A program made the position numbers and the translations under genes. Shown one piece after another: positions 46,435-55,254 of a stretch of 64,000 nucleotides of DNA (positions within the stretch are counted from its first letter, which is position 1; each line of letters begins with the position of its first letter). This DNA is from Rhodanobacter sp. T12-5 (GTDB lineage: Bacteria; Pseudomonadota; Gammaproteobacteria; Xanthomonadales; Rhodanobacteraceae): assembly GCF_008329435.1 (NCBI RefSeq), contig NZ_NPKN01000002.1:620001-684000 (forward strand), given 5' to 3'. The notes beneath the pieces were generated by a model, which had not been told where the DNA came from, ran no database searches, and worked only from the letters and a program-made list of their open reading frames with translations.

Positions 46435-47753
46435 GCATGACCACGCCCGTGAGCAACCAACGCAAGATCGGCTTCTGGACCTGCACCGCACTGGTGGTAG
46501 GCAACGTGATCGGCATGGGCATCTTCCTGCTGCCCGCTTCGCTGGCGCCGTACGGCTTCAACGCGCTGATCGGCTGGACCGTCACCCTGCTCGGCTGTCT
46601 CGCGCTGGCGCGGGTGTTCTCCTACCTGGCGCATGCCCTGCCCGGCGCCGACGGGCCCTACGGCTACATCCGCCGCACCCTCGGCGAGCTGCCCGCGTAC
46701 ATGGCGCTATGGGCGTACTGGGTCTCGCTGTGGCTCACCAACGCGGCGCTGGCCACCGGTGCGGTGGGTTACATCACGGTGGTGTTCCCGGTGCTGCAGG
46801 CGATCCACCCGGCGGTGTTCGCGCTCGGCCTGCTGTGGCTGTTCGTGGCGATCAACCTGCTCGGCGTGCGCGCCGGCGGCAGCGTGCAGATCGTCACCAC
46901 CGCGCTCAAGCTGCTGCCGATGATCGCCATCGCCGTACTCGGCGCGTGGGTGTTGCTGCACTCGCCGGCGAGCTACACCGCGCACCTGCCAAGCACGCCG
47001 ATCAGCCTGAAGGACACCATGGCCGCCGGCACCATCGCGCTGTTCGCCATGCTCGGCATCGAGTCGGCCAGCGTGCCGGCAGCGCGGGTGAACGACCCCG
47101 GCCGCACCATCCCGCGCGCCACCATGGTGGGCACGGTGCTCACCGCGGTGATCTACATCATCGTCTCCACCGTGCCGCTGCTGCTGATCCCGCAGCAGGA
47201 GCTGGGCAACGCTGGCGCGCCGTTCGCGCTGCTGATGGACCGCTTCGGCGGCGCCGGCTTCGGCCGCTGGCTGTCGCTGTTCGTGGTGGTCAGCGGGCTG
47301 GGCGCGCTCAACGGCTGGACACTGCTGGTGGGCGAGCTCACCCGCACCATGGCCGCTAACGGCGTGCTGCCCAGGGTGTTCGTGCGCGACAACCGCCGCG
47401 GCGCACCCGCGGTGGCGCTGGTGGTCACCGGCGCGCTGGCCTCGGTGATGGTGTGGATGAGCTACAGCAAGTCGCTGGTGTCGGCCTTCACCTTCATCAC
47501 CCGCGTGGTCACCGCCGCCAACCTGCCGCTGTACCTGTGCTGCTCGCTGGCGCTGATCGTGCTCTGGCGCCGCGGCACGGTGCGCGGCGCGGTATTGCCG
47601 GCCGCCGTGCTCGGCGTGCTGTTCGTGGTGTTCGCCTTCATCGGCATCGGCCACGAGCCGCTGGTGCTCGGCCTGGGCCTGATCGCCGCCGGCCTGCCGC
47701 TGTACGCCTTCATGCGGCTGCGCCGCCGCCATGCCGCCTCCGCCAAGGTCTGA
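46431..47753 (+). CDS. APC family amino acid/amine permease
   Basis: A 440-residue integral membrane protein with about 12 hydrophobic helices. The opening KIGFWTCTALVVGNVIGMGI carries the GNVIGMGI segment of the APC substrate-binding helix 1; helix 6 shows ALFAMLGIESASVPA. The closest style is the basic amino acid/polyamine antiporter group (AdiC, CadB, PotE-like). It is translationally coupled to the amidohydrolase upstream and 4 bases before the flavoprotein. It would import the product released in the periplasm, possibly in exchange for another amine. Confidence 0.9.
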   Translation: MSMTTPVSNQRKIGFWTCTALVVGNVIGMGIFLLPASLAPYGFNALIGWTVTLLGCLALARVFSYLAHALPGADGPYGYIRRTLGELPAYMALWAYWVSLWLTNAALATGAVGYITVVFPVLQAIHPAVFALGLLWLFVAINLLGVRAGGSVQIVTTALKLLPMIAIAVLGAWVLLHSPASYTAHLPSTPISLKDTMAAGTIALFAMLGIESASVPAARVNDPGRTIPRATMVGTVLTAVIYIIVSTVPLLLIPQQELGNAGAPFALLMDRFGGAGFGRWLSLFVVVSGLGALNGWTLLVGELTRTMAANGVLPRVFVRDNRRGAPAVALVVTGALASVMVWMSYSKSLVSAFTFITRVVTAANLPLYLCCSLALIVLWRRGTVRGAVLPAAVLGVLFVVFAFIGIGHEPLVLGLGLIAAGLPLYAFMRLRRRHAASAKV

Positions 47754-47757
47754 CCCG

Positions 47758-49860
47758 ATGCGCGATCCCCGCTACGACATCCTGTTCACCCCGCTGAAGA
47801 TCGGCCCGGTCACCGCAAAGAACCGTTTCTTCCAGGTGCCGCATTGCAACGGCATGGGTCATGCGATGCCGCTGGCGCATGCGGCGATGCGCGAGATGAA
47901 GGCCGCGGGTGGCTGGGCGGTGGTGTCGACCGAAGAATGCGAGATCCATCCCAGCGGCGACCTCACCCCGTACGTGGAGGCGCGGCTGTGGGACGACCGC
48001 GACATCCCTGCGCTCGCGCTGATGTGCGACAAGGTGCACGCGCACGGCGCGCTGGCCGCGCTGGAGCTGTCGCACAACGGCCCCACCGCGTCGAACCTGT
48101 ATTCGCGCGAAGTGCTGTTGGCGCCCTCGCACCAGCCGTCCAAGTACGGTTACCCGTCGCAGGCGCGCGCGATGACCCTGCACGACATCCGCGAGTACCG
48201 CCGCTGGCATCGCGAGGCGGCGATCCGCGGCCAGCGCGCGGGCATGGACATCATCTACGTCTACGCGGCGCACGACCTGTCGCTGGCGATGCATTTCCTG
48301 CAGCGCCGCCGCAACCAGCGCAGCGACGAGTACGGTGGCTCGCTGGAGAACCGCGTGCGCCTGCTGCGCGAGGTGATCGAGGACACCAAGGACGCGGTGG
48401 GCGACCGCTGCGCCGTGGCGCTGCGCTTCGCCACCGAGGAACTGCTCGGACCCGGCGGCGTGGAGCTGGCCGAGGCGAAGGAGATCGTCGGCATGCTGGC
48501 CGAGCTGCCCGACCTGTGGGACGTGAACGTGGCCGCCTGGTACAACGACTCGGTGCCCTCGCGCTTCGCCGCCGAAGGCGCGCAGGAACCGTTCATCGAC
48601 TTCGTGAAAAAAACCACCAGCAAGCCGGTGGTCGGCGTGGGCCGTTTCACCTCGCCGGACACGATGGTGTCGCAGCTCAAGCGCGGCGTGCTCGACATGA
48701 TCGGTTGCGCGCGTCCGTCGATCGCCGATCCGTTCCTGCCGCGCAAGATCGAGGAAGGCCGCAGCGACGACATCCGCGAATGCATCGGTTGCAACATCTG
48801 CGTCTCCGGCGACATGACCATCTCGCCGATCCGCTGCACGCAGAACCCGACCATGGGTGAGGAGTGGCGCAAGGACTGGCACCCGGAACGCATCGCGCCG
48901 AAGCGTTCGGCCAGCCGCGTGCTGGTGATCGGTGCAGGTCCGGCCGGGCTGGAGGCTGCGCGTGCGCTGGGCCAACGCGGCTACGAAGTAAGCCTGGCCG
49001 AGGGACGCAAGGAGCTCGGCGGCCGCGTCACCCGCGAGGCGCGCCTGCCGGGCCTGGCCGAATGGGCGCGCGTGCGCGACTGGCGCGTGGGCCAGATCAA
49101 CAAGCTCGCGAATATAGCCGTCTATCCCGATTCGGCCTTGACCGCGCAGGACGTGCTCGACTTTGGCGCCGAACATGTGGTGCTCGCCACCGGCTGCCAC
49201 TGGCGCCGCGACGGCTACGGCCGCAGCAACGGCTTCGCCATTCCCGGCTTCGCCAACAACCTCCGCGTGTTCACGCCCGACGACCTGATGGACGGTCGCC
49301 TGCCCGATGTTCAACAGCATGGGGGCCGCGTGGTCGTGTTCGACGACGACGGCTTCTACTACGGCAGCGTGGCCGCCGAGCTGCTGCGCCTGCGCGGCTG
49401 CGAGGTGATCCACCTCACCCCGGACGACAGCATCGCGCCGTGGAGCCAGCACACGCTCGACTACCGGCATATCCGCAAGCGGATGGCCAAGCTCGGCATC
49501 GAGGCGATGGTGTCGCACGACATCATCGGCTACGAAGGCACCACGCTGACCGTCGAGGATGTCTGGACCCACCAGCGCCGTGAGCTGGCTTGCGACGCGG
49601 TGGTCACGGTGACCGCCCGCGTGCCCGACGATGCGCTGTACCAGGAGCTGCTGCGGCGCGAAGCGGAATGGTCCGCCGCCGGCGTGCAGTCGTTGCGCTG
49701 CATCGGCGACGCCGAGGCGCCGGGGCTGATCGCGCACGCGGTCTATGCCGGCCATCGCTACGCCCGCGAACTGGAGGAACCCGCCTCCGGCGAGGTCGCG
49801 TTCAAGCGGCACTTCCATACCGCGCACGCCGACGACCTCTTGCGCGGGACGCCGGCGTAG
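47758..49860 (+). CDS. Trimethylamine dehydrogenase-family flavoprotein (DgcA/StcD-like N-demethylase)
   Basis: A 700-residue iron-sulfur flavoprotein. The N-terminal TIM barrel aligns without gaps to trimethylamine dehydrogenase over the first 60 residues. Cys30 (VPHCNG) is where that enzyme attaches FMN covalently. The [4Fe-4S] cysteines lie in ECIGCNICVS and IRCTQNP. VLVIGAGPAGLEAARALG starts the nucleotide-binding domains. The catalytic Tyr and His (YVYAAH) and the AxW...D segment (AAWYND) are kept. Tyr60 of the substrate bowl is Glu60, and no Trp follows the third cluster Cys, so trimethylamine is unlikely. Relatives demethylate dimethylglycine or N-methylproline. ATG 47758 lies 4 bases after the permease. 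Confidence 0.87.
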   Translation: MRDPRYDILFTPLKIGPVTAKNRFFQVPHCNGMGHAMPLAHAAMREMKAAGGWAVVSTEECEIHPSGDLTPYVEARLWDDRDIPALALMCDKVHAHGALAALELSHNGPTASNLYSREVLLAPSHQPSKYGYPSQARAMTLHDIREYRRWHREAAIRGQRAGMDIIYVYAAHDLSLAMHFLQRRRNQRSDEYGGSLENRVRLLREVIEDTKDAVGDRCAVALRFATEELLGPGGVELAEAKEIVGMLAELPDLWDVNVAAWYNDSVPSRFAAEGAQEPFIDFVKKTTSKPVVGVGRFTSPDTMVSQLKRGVLDMIGCARPSIADPFLPRKIEEGRSDDIRECIGCNICVSGDMTISPIRCTQNPTMGEEWRKDWHPERIAPKRSASRVLVIGAGPAGLEAARALGQRGYEVSLAEGRKELGGRVTREARLPGLAEWARVRDWRVGQINKLANIAVYPDSALTAQDVLDFGAEHVVLATGCHWRRDGYGRSNGFAIPGFANNLRVFTPDDLMDGRLPDVQQHGGRVVVFDDDGFYYGSVAAELLRLRGCEVIHLTPDDSIAPWSQHTLDYRHIRKRMAKLGIEAMVSHDIIGYEGTTLTVEDVWTHQRRELACDAVVTVTARVPDDALYQELLRREAEWSAAGVQSLRCIGDAEAPGLIAHAVYAGHRYARELEEPASGEVAFKRHFHTAHADDLLRGTPA

Positions 49861-49879
49861 AACCTTCCGCAAAGCGCAT

Positions 49880-50854
49880 TCAACCCGCTTCGACAACCTG
49901 ACGGATCCGCTGCACGACGGATGCATCCAGCCGCGGCAACAAGTCCAGCGCGTCCAGGTTCTGCGCCAGCTGCTCGCGCTTGCTGGCGCCGAGCATCACC
50001 GTGGAAACATGCGGATTGAGCAGGCACCAGGCGATCGCCAGCTGCGCCAGGCTGGTATCCAGCTCGGCGGCGATCGGCTGCAGCGCGCGCACCTTGCCGA
50101 GGCGTTCGTCGCCGTGGCCCAGCACGCTCTCGCGCAGCCACTCGTAACCGGGCTGGGCCAGCCGCGAGTCGGCCGGCACGCCGTCGTTGTACTTGCCGCT
50201 GAGCAGGCCGGACGCCAGCGGCGACCAGATCGTGGTGCCCATGCCGTAGGCCTCGTACAGCGGCGCGTACTCCACCTCCACACGCTCGCGGTGCAGCAGG
50301 TTGTACTCCGGCTGCTCCATCACCGGCGCATACAGGTGATTCTCGCGGGCGATCGTATGCGCCTCGTGGATCGCCTCGGCCGGCCATTCGCTGGTACCCC
50401 AGTACAGCACCTTGCCCTGGCGGATCAGCGTATCCATCGCCGCCACGGTTTCGGCGATCGGCGTAGCCGGATCGGGGCGATGGCAGAAGTACAGGTCCAG
50501 GTAATCCACGCGCAGGCGCTGCAGCGCCTGGTGGCAGGCTTCCATCACGTGCTTGCGCGACAGCCCGCGCTGGGTCGGCAGCGGCTTGTCGTAGGCGCCG
50601 AAGAACACCTTGCTGGACACACAGTAGCTGTCGCGCGGAAAGCGCAGGTCGGCCAGCACGTCGCCCATCACCTGCTCGGCCACGCCGTTGTTGTAGGTCT
50701 CGGCGTTGTCGAAGAAGTTCACCCCGCGATCGTGCGCCAGCGCCAGCAGTTCGCGCGCCTGCGCGCGCCCGACCTGCTTGCCGAAGGTGACCCAGGCGCC
50801 GAACGACAGCGCGGAAAGTTGCAGGCCTGAGGTGCCGAGGCGACGGTAAAGCAT
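49880..50854 (-). CDS. Aldo/keto reductase, Kv-beta/YghZ-like
   Basis: A 324-residue NADPH-dependent oxidoreductase with an AKR barrel. The catalytic Asp-Tyr-Lys-His residues appear in FFDNAETYNNG, SSKVFFG and LYFCHRPDP; YWGTSEW and the C-terminal VMLGASKREQL are typical of the potassium-channel-beta-like AKR6 group. Physiological substrates of this group are poorly known; small aldehydes are common in vitro. It converges on the flavoprotein gene with a 19-base gap. Its strand suggests it is not part of the catabolic operon. Confidence 0.92.
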   Translation of the reverse strand: MLYRRLGTSGLQLSALSFGAWVTFGKQVGRAQARELLALAHDRGVNFFDNAETYNNGVAEQVMGDVLADLRFPRDSYCVSSKVFFGAYDKPLPTQRGLSRKHVMEACHQALQRLRVDYLDLYFCHRPDPATPIAETVAAMDTLIRQGKVLYWGTSEWPAEAIHEAHTIARENHLYAPVMEQPEYNLLHRERVEVEYAPLYEAYGMGTTIWSPLASGLLSGKYNDGVPADSRLAQPGYEWLRESVLGHGDERLGKVRALQPIAAELDTSLAQLAIAWCLLNPHVSTVMLGASKREQLAQNLDALDLLPRLDASVVQRIRQVVEAG

Positions 50855-50940
50855 GGAGGCGCTCCTGGTTTGAGAGAGACCGCAAAGTTTACGCCTTGAC
50901 GCGTGGCTGCCCCGTCAATCGATGGACATCCCGGCGGACG

Positions 50941-51038
50941 CCGCTTCGATTCCGCCACTGCGGCTACGCCCAGGGAGATCGATACGTGCCCCGCACCGTT
51001 CGGGCTGAGCGTAGCGCCGCAGGCGCGGAGTCGAAGCC
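50941..51038. repeat. Paired REP-like elements between akr and pgpA
   Basis: Most of the 204-base gap 50855-51058 is taken by two related segments in inverted orientation. One is 50941-50976 (CGATTCCGCCACTGCGGCTA). The other is 50997-51038 (GCTGAGCGTAGCGCCGCAGG followed by CGCGGAGTCGAAGC). The TCGAAGC...GGGCTGAGC pattern is a frequent intergenic palindrome in GC-rich proteobacteria. No gene is seen in the gap. Confidence 0.6.
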
Positions 51039-51058
51039 ACACGCACCGCTCGCGAGGG

Positions 51059-51565
51059 CTACGAAAAAAAGTGCAGCCCAAGCGCCAGCACGACCGCGGC
51101 GAAGATGCCGGCGATCACGTCGTCGATCATCACGCCGAAGCCACCCTTGACGCGGCGGTCCAGCCAGCGGATCGGCCATGGCTTCCACACGTCGAACAAG
51201 CGGAACAGCACGAAGCCGACAGCGATCGCCCACCACGACACGGGCAGCACCAGCAACGGAAGCAGCGCGATCCACTGGCCGATGAATTCGTCCCACACCA
51301 GGGTGCGGTGATCGTCCACGCCGAGTGCGCGGCCGGCCAGGTTGCATGCCCACACGCCCACGCCGAACCCGACCAGCAGCACGACCACGTACAGCGGCAA
51401 CGACAGCTCGCGCAGCAACAGCCACGGCAGCAGCGCGGCCAGCGAGCCGAACGTGCCTTGCGCGACCGGCGCGAGTCCGGAACCGAAACCGCAGGCCAGC
51501 CAGCCGGCCGGCGTGGCCAGCAGTGCGCGGCGCTGTTCCGCGCTCAAGGTCTTCTTTGCGCTCAC
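51059..51565 (-). CDS. pgpA: Phosphatidylglycerophosphatase A
   Basis: A 168-residue inner-membrane phosphatase converting phosphatidylglycerol phosphate to phosphatidylglycerol. Family motifs are GSGLAPVAQGTFGSL, VWDEFIGQW, LFDVWKPWPIRW and GGFGVMIDDVIAG, with about four membrane segments. The start is GTG 51565, which overlaps the thiL stop (GTGA); no ATG gives a family-like N-terminus. The thiL-pgpA pair is a conserved gammaproteobacterial arrangement. Confidence 0.94.
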   Translation of the reverse strand: MSAKKTLSAEQRRALLATPAGWLACGFGSGLAPVAQGTFGSLAALLPWLLLRELSLPLYVVVLLVGFGVGVWACNLAGRALGVDDHRTLVWDEFIGQWIALLPLLVLPVSWWAIAVGFVLFRLFDVWKPWPIRWLDRRVKGGFGVMIDDVIAGIFAAVVLALGLHFFS

Positions 51566-52530
51566 GCGAAATGCTCCCAGCCGGATCGGTCCGTCGTCAG
51601 CCACGCGCCATCGCTGCCGCGCACGCGCACGCCATGGCCTTCCACGATGCGACCGATCTTCGTCACGCCGCAGCCGAGCCGGCCAAGATCCGCCTGCACC
51701 TCGGCCAGCCGGTTGGCTGGCACGGTGAAGCACAATTCGTAGTCGTCGCCTCCGCTCAGCGCAAAGTGCAGCGCGGTGGTTTCGTCATGCAGGTGCAGCA
51801 ACGCCGACGAGCGCGGCAGCAACGCCGCTTCGATCTCCGCGCCGACCCCGCTGGCCGTGCATATATGCGCAAGGTCGGCGAGCAGCCCGTCGGAGATGTC
51901 GATGCAGGCGCTGGCCTGCCCGCGCAGCGCGGTGCCGGCGGCGAGTCGCGGGGTCGGCCGGTTCAATCGCTCGATCAGGAATTCGCGCAAGCCGGCGCGT
52001 TGGTCGTCGACGCGCGCCGGCTGCTGCAACGCTTGCAGTCCTGCGGCAGCGTCGCCCAATGTGCCGGTGACCAGCACCGCATCGCCGATACGCGCGCCGG
52101 CGCGGGTGAGCGCCCTGCCCGGCGGCACGAAACCGTGCACGGCAACGCTGATGCACAGTGGTCCGCGGGTGGTGTCGCCGCCGACCAGCGCGAGGCGATG
52201 TGGCTGCGCCAGCTTCGCGAAACCTTCGATGAAGCCTTCGACGAAGGCGCTGTCGGCCTCCGGCAGGGTCAACGCCAGCAGCGCCCAGGCCGGGCTCGCG
52301 CCCATCGCGGCGAGATCGGACAGGTTCACCGCCAGCGCTTTCCAGCCGATGTCCGCTGCCTCCGTACCGCGCGGGAAATGCACACCTTCGACCAGGGTAT
52401 CGATGGCGACGGCCAGTTCCTGTCCGGCCGGCACGGCCAGCAGCGCGGCATCGTCGCCGATGCCCAGGCGCATGTCGTCGCGCGGCTGCGCGGTGTGCCG
52501 GCGGATCAGTTCAATCAGGTCGAATTCCAT
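51562..52530 (-). CDS. thiL: Thiamine-monophosphate kinase
   Basis: A 322-residue kinase phosphorylating thiamine monophosphate to the active diphosphate. Recognisable segments are LGIGDDAALL, IDTLVEGVHFP, WKALAVNLSDLAAMGA, LVGGDTTRGPL, CIDISDGLLADL and LSGGDDYELCF, all in the usual order. The ATG at 52530 starts directly at EFDLIELI. It overlaps pgpA downstream and lies 26 bases after the acetyltransferase gene. Confidence 0.96.
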   Translation of the reverse strand: MEFDLIELIRRHTAQPRDDMRLGIGDDAALLAVPAGQELAVAIDTLVEGVHFPRGTEAADIGWKALAVNLSDLAAMGASPAWALLALTLPEADSAFVEGFIEGFAKLAQPHRLALVGGDTTRGPLCISVAVHGFVPPGRALTRAGARIGDAVLVTGTLGDAAAGLQALQQPARVDDQRAGLREFLIERLNRPTPRLAAGTALRGQASACIDISDGLLADLAHICTASGVGAEIEAALLPRSSALLHLHDETTALHFALSGGDDYELCFTVPANRLAEVQADLGRLGCGVTKIGRIVEGHGVRVRGSDGAWLTTDRSGWEHFA

Positions 52531-52556
52531 CAGCCGATCACCGGTTGGGGAGTCTG

Positions 52557-53096
52557 CTAGCGAGTGAAGACCAGCGTCGGGCTGTCGTGGTAGACGGCCT
52601 CTTGCCACAGCCGGTAACCGGCCTTTTCGGCCACGCGGATCGACGGCAGGTTCTCGGGCGAGATGATGCAGACCATGCGCCTGTCGGGGAAATGTTTCTG
52701 GCCCCAGTCGCTGATCGCCGCCACCGCTTCGCTCGCATAGCCGTGGCCGTGCGCTTGCGGTGCCAGCACCCAGCCGCATTCCAGCATGCCCCGCAGCGAG
52801 GGCTGCATGTCGCGGTGCAGGTCGGCGAAGCCGATGTCGCCGATGTAGCTGCCGCTGTCCTTTTCCTCGACCGCCCAGTAGCCATAGCCCACCAGGCCCC
52901 ACATGCCTCGGTACTGCAGCAGGCGCTTCCACACCTCCTCGGCGGTGAATGCACGGCCACCGATGAAGCGGACGACGGCAGGATCGGACCAGATCGCCAG
53001 GCAGGTCGCGTGGTCATCCGCCCGATGCGCACGCAGCCGCAGCCGGTCGGTCTCGATCGTCGGGACCTGCGCCGATGTGTCGACGACCGCTGCCAT
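52557..53096 (-). CDS. GNAT family N-acetyltransferase
   Basis: A 179-residue RimJ/RimL-like acetyltransferase. It starts with IETDRLRLRAHRADD; the acetyl-CoA loop is VLAPQAHGHGYASEA, and NLPSIRVAEKAGYRLW follows. The acceptor could be a small molecule or a protein N-terminus. It is inserted between nusB and thiL, genes usually adjacent. Its ATG overlaps the nusB stop by one base (TGATG), so it is cotranslated with the riboflavin-nusB block. Confidence 0.9.
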   Translation of the reverse strand: MAAVVDTSAQVPTIETDRLRLRAHRADDHATCLAIWSDPAVVRFIGGRAFTAEEVWKRLLQYRGMWGLVGYGYWAVEEKDSGSYIGDIGFADLHRDMQPSLRGMLECGWVLAPQAHGHGYASEAVAAISDWGQKHFPDRRMVCIISPENLPSIRVAEKAGYRLWQEAVYHDSPTLVFTR

Positions 53097-53542
53097 CAGC
53101 CGCGCTTCTCGACCGCGCGCAATTCGCCGGCCAGTTTGTCGAGCACCCCGTTGACGTAGCTATGGCCGTGGTCGGCACCAAAGCGCTTGGTCACCTCGAT
53201 CGCCTCGTTGATCACCACGCGGTACGGTACGTCGGGGCGGAATTTCAGCTCGTACGCGGCCAGCCGCAAGGCGGCGCGTTCGATCGGATCGATCTGCGCG
53301 ACTTCGCGGTCGATATGCGGACGCAAGGCTTCATCGAGTGCCCCGACGTGCTTCTCGACGCCGTGCAGCAGGTCCTCGAAGTATTCGAGGTCGGCCACTT
53401 CCATGTCCTGCTCGTGGCGGAACTGCTCGATCACCGCATTCATGTGGCTGCCGGAAAGCTGCCACGCGTACAGCGCCTGCAGCGCGCGGCGGCGGGCGCG
53501 CGAACGCGCCTGCATGTCGATACCCTGCGCGTGCTGGCTCAT
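53096..53542 (-). CDS. nusB: Transcription antitermination factor NusB
   Basis: A 148-residue all-helical RNA-binding protein that joins NusE on boxA RNA in rRNA antitermination. It starts [18 protein letters not shown] and ends with [18 protein letters not shown] and [14 protein letters not shown], both diagnostic. The ATG at 53542 overlaps the ribH stop (ATGA), the standard ribH-nusB coupling. Confidence 0.96.
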   Translation of the reverse strand: MSQHAQGIDMQARSRARRRALQALYAWQLSGSHMNAVIEQFRHEQDMEVADLEYFEDLLHGVEKHVGALDEALRPHIDREVAQIDPIERAALRLAAYELKFRPDVPYRVVINEAIEVTKRFGADHGHSYVNGVLDKLAGELRAVEKRG

Positions 53543-54003
53543 GCCAGCTTGCCGTAGAGGTTGACCATTTCCAGCGCGGCGATCGCGGCATCGGCACCCT
53601 TGTTGCCGGCCTTGGTGCCCGAGCGCTCGATCGCCTGCTCGATGCTGTCGGTGGTCAGTACGCCGAATGCCACCGGCACGCCGGAGCTGTACGCGGCCTG
53701 GGCCAGGCCCTTGGCGCATTCGCCGGCGACGTAGTCGAAGTGCGGCGTGGAACCGCGAATCACCGCGCCCAGCGCGATCACCGCGACGTACTTGCCGGAG
53801 TTGGCCAGCTTGTGCGCGGCCAGCGCGATCTCCCACGCACCCGGCACGCGAACCAGTTCGATCGCATCGTCCTTCACGCCATGGCGCACCAGCGCGTCGC
53901 GCGCCCCGGCAACCAGCGGTTCCACGACAAAGCCGTTGAAACGGCCCGCGACGATGGCAAAACGGCCTTTGGGCGTGGCGAAGTCGCCTTCGATGATCTT
54001 CAT
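53539..54003 (-). CDS. ribH: 6,7-dimethyl-8-ribityllumazine synthase
   Basis: A 154-residue enzyme condensing ribitylaminouracil with dihydroxybutanone phosphate, the penultimate riboflavin step. It shows ARFNGF-like [46 protein letters not shown] and [16 protein letters not shown]. The gap upstream (54004-54123, 120 bases) to the carboxypeptidase gene holds nothing recognisable. The gene is part of a split rib cluster. Confidence 0.97.
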   Translation of the reverse strand: MKIIEGDFATPKGRFAIVAGRFNGFVVEPLVAGARDALVRHGVKDDAIELVRVPGAWEIALAAHKLANSGKYVAVIALGAVIRGSTPHFDYVAGECAKGLAQAAYSSGVPVAFGVLTTDSIEQAIERSGTKAGNKGADAAIAALEMVNLYGKLA

Positions 54004-54123
54004 TAGCGGATTTCCTGAGGTTGGACGCGTGGCCCATGCAGATCGGGCATTTTACGGGTTTGGCCGGCCGCCTGCTTGCCTGGACTCCCTCCCTGCTCGC
54101 AGGCGAGGAGCCGGAGCATCAGG

Positions 54124-55047
54124 CTACGGCGACAAATGCGGGTATCCGCTGAAACCCAACCATGCTTTGCCGCCATCGACCCGCAACCTCGCCGGCACGC
54201 CAAACGGCAAGGTGAACTTGTCCGGTTCGTGGCCGATCGGCAAGCCGTCGATCACCGGTATCCCGCTGGCCCGGCGGATCTGTTCGAAGCTGTCGGCGAG
54301 GCCATAACCGTTGTCGTAACTGCTGGGTCGGCACTTGCTGAAGTCGCCCAGCAGCAGCGCGCGTTGCCGCCCCAGCACGCCGGAAAGCTGCAGTTGGTAC
54401 AGCATCCGCTCGATCCGGAACGGCGGCTCGCCAACGTCCTCGACGAACAGGATGCCGCCGTCGATCGCCGGAAAATACGGCGTGCCGACCAAGCTGCACA
54501 GCACCGCCAGATTGCCGCCCCATAGCGGCCCCTCGACGTCGAGTTCGGCGCCGGGGGCAGTGTTCCACTCGACTTGAGTCGAGGGGGAACGCACGGTGTC
54601 CCAGAAATGCCGCCAGGTGAACTCGCTGAGGGTCTGCGCACCGAAGTCGGCACCCAGCATCGGCCCGCTGAACGTGCACAGGCCGCTCATCGCATGCAGC
54701 GCGAGTTGCAACGCGGTGAAGTCGCTGTGGCCGACCAGCAGGGTGTGGCTGTCGCCCAGTCGTTCACGCAGCGCGTCGTAGTGAAGTTGCGACAGCAGGC
54801 GCGTGGTGCCGTAGCCGCCGCGGATCGCCAGGGCGATGTCCGGCAATTGATCCAGCGTGGCCAGCGCATTGATATCGGCGGCGCGCTCGGCATCGCTGCC
54901 GGCGTAGCGCTGCTCGCTGCGGTCGAGCACGGCCAGCCCGCTCACGCGGCAACCCGCCTCCTGCAGGCGCTCGACGCCACGCGTCATCGCCATGCGATCG
55001 TGCGGATAGCCGGAAGGGGCAATCAGGTGGATACGTGTTTCGGGCAT
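54124..55047 (-). CDS. ldcA: LD-carboxypeptidase (S66 family)
   Basis: A 307-residue cytoplasmic peptidase removing the terminal D-Ala from tetrapeptides in peptidoglycan recycling. S66 motifs are IRGGYGTTRLLSQL, nucleophile Ser108 in LLVGHSDFTALQ and the later EDVGEPPFRIERML with the catalytic Glu and GLPIGHE with the His. There is no signal peptide. It is inserted between ribBA and ribH, a clear interruption of the usual rib order. Confidence 0.93.
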   Translation of the reverse strand: MPETRIHLIAPSGYPHDRMAMTRGVERLQEAGCRVSGLAVLDRSEQRYAGSDAERAADINALATLDQLPDIALAIRGGYGTTRLLSQLHYDALRERLGDSHTLLVGHSDFTALQLALHAMSGLCTFSGPMLGADFGAQTLSEFTWRHFWDTVRSPSTQVEWNTAPGAELDVEGPLWGGNLAVLCSLVGTPYFPAIDGGILFVEDVGEPPFRIERMLYQLQLSGVLGRQRALLLGDFSKCRPSSYDNGYGLADSFEQIRRASGIPVIDGLPIGHEPDKFTLPFGVPARLRVDGGKAWLGFSGYPHLSP

Positions 55048-55147
55048 GGGCTTGGTCGGTGGAAGAAAGCTCGATTACGGCGATGACACAGCCACCGCAT
55101 GGCGGAATCATGGCCGGGAACTGTCGAATCCGCTATCGCCACCTGCC

Positions 55148-55220
55148 GTGGGAGCCCGCTCGCGGGCGATGTTCTTGCTGAAACAAGGGCGAAGAGCATC
55201 GCCCGCGAGCGGGCTCCTAC
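55148..55220. repeat. REP-like inverted repeat between ribBA and ldcA
   Basis: Arms of 24 bases at 55148-55171 and 55197-55220 match as an inverted repeat at 23 of 24 positions around a 25-base loop; core GGAGCCCGCTCGCGGGCGAT. This is a familiar intergenic palindrome in Xanthomonadales. It lies in the 207-base gap where the rib cluster is broken by ldcA. Confidence 0.85.
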
Positions 55221-55254
55221 GGATGCATGCGGTTCATCGCATGGGGCGAGGCGG

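Noticed and set aside
47758..49860. Annotation as 2,4-dienoyl-CoA reductase
   Set aside because: The conserved Cys30, gap-free N-terminal match and cluster segment ECIGCNIC...CTQNPT fit the trimethylamine/dimethylglycine dehydrogenase branch better, and no fatty-acid genes are nearby.
47710..49926. Long minus-strand open frame opposite the flavoprotein gene
   Set aside because: Its composition is His/Arg/Gln/Val-rich as expected for an antisense shadow in GC-rich DNA, it has no recognisable domain, and the plus-strand protein is clearly a known family.
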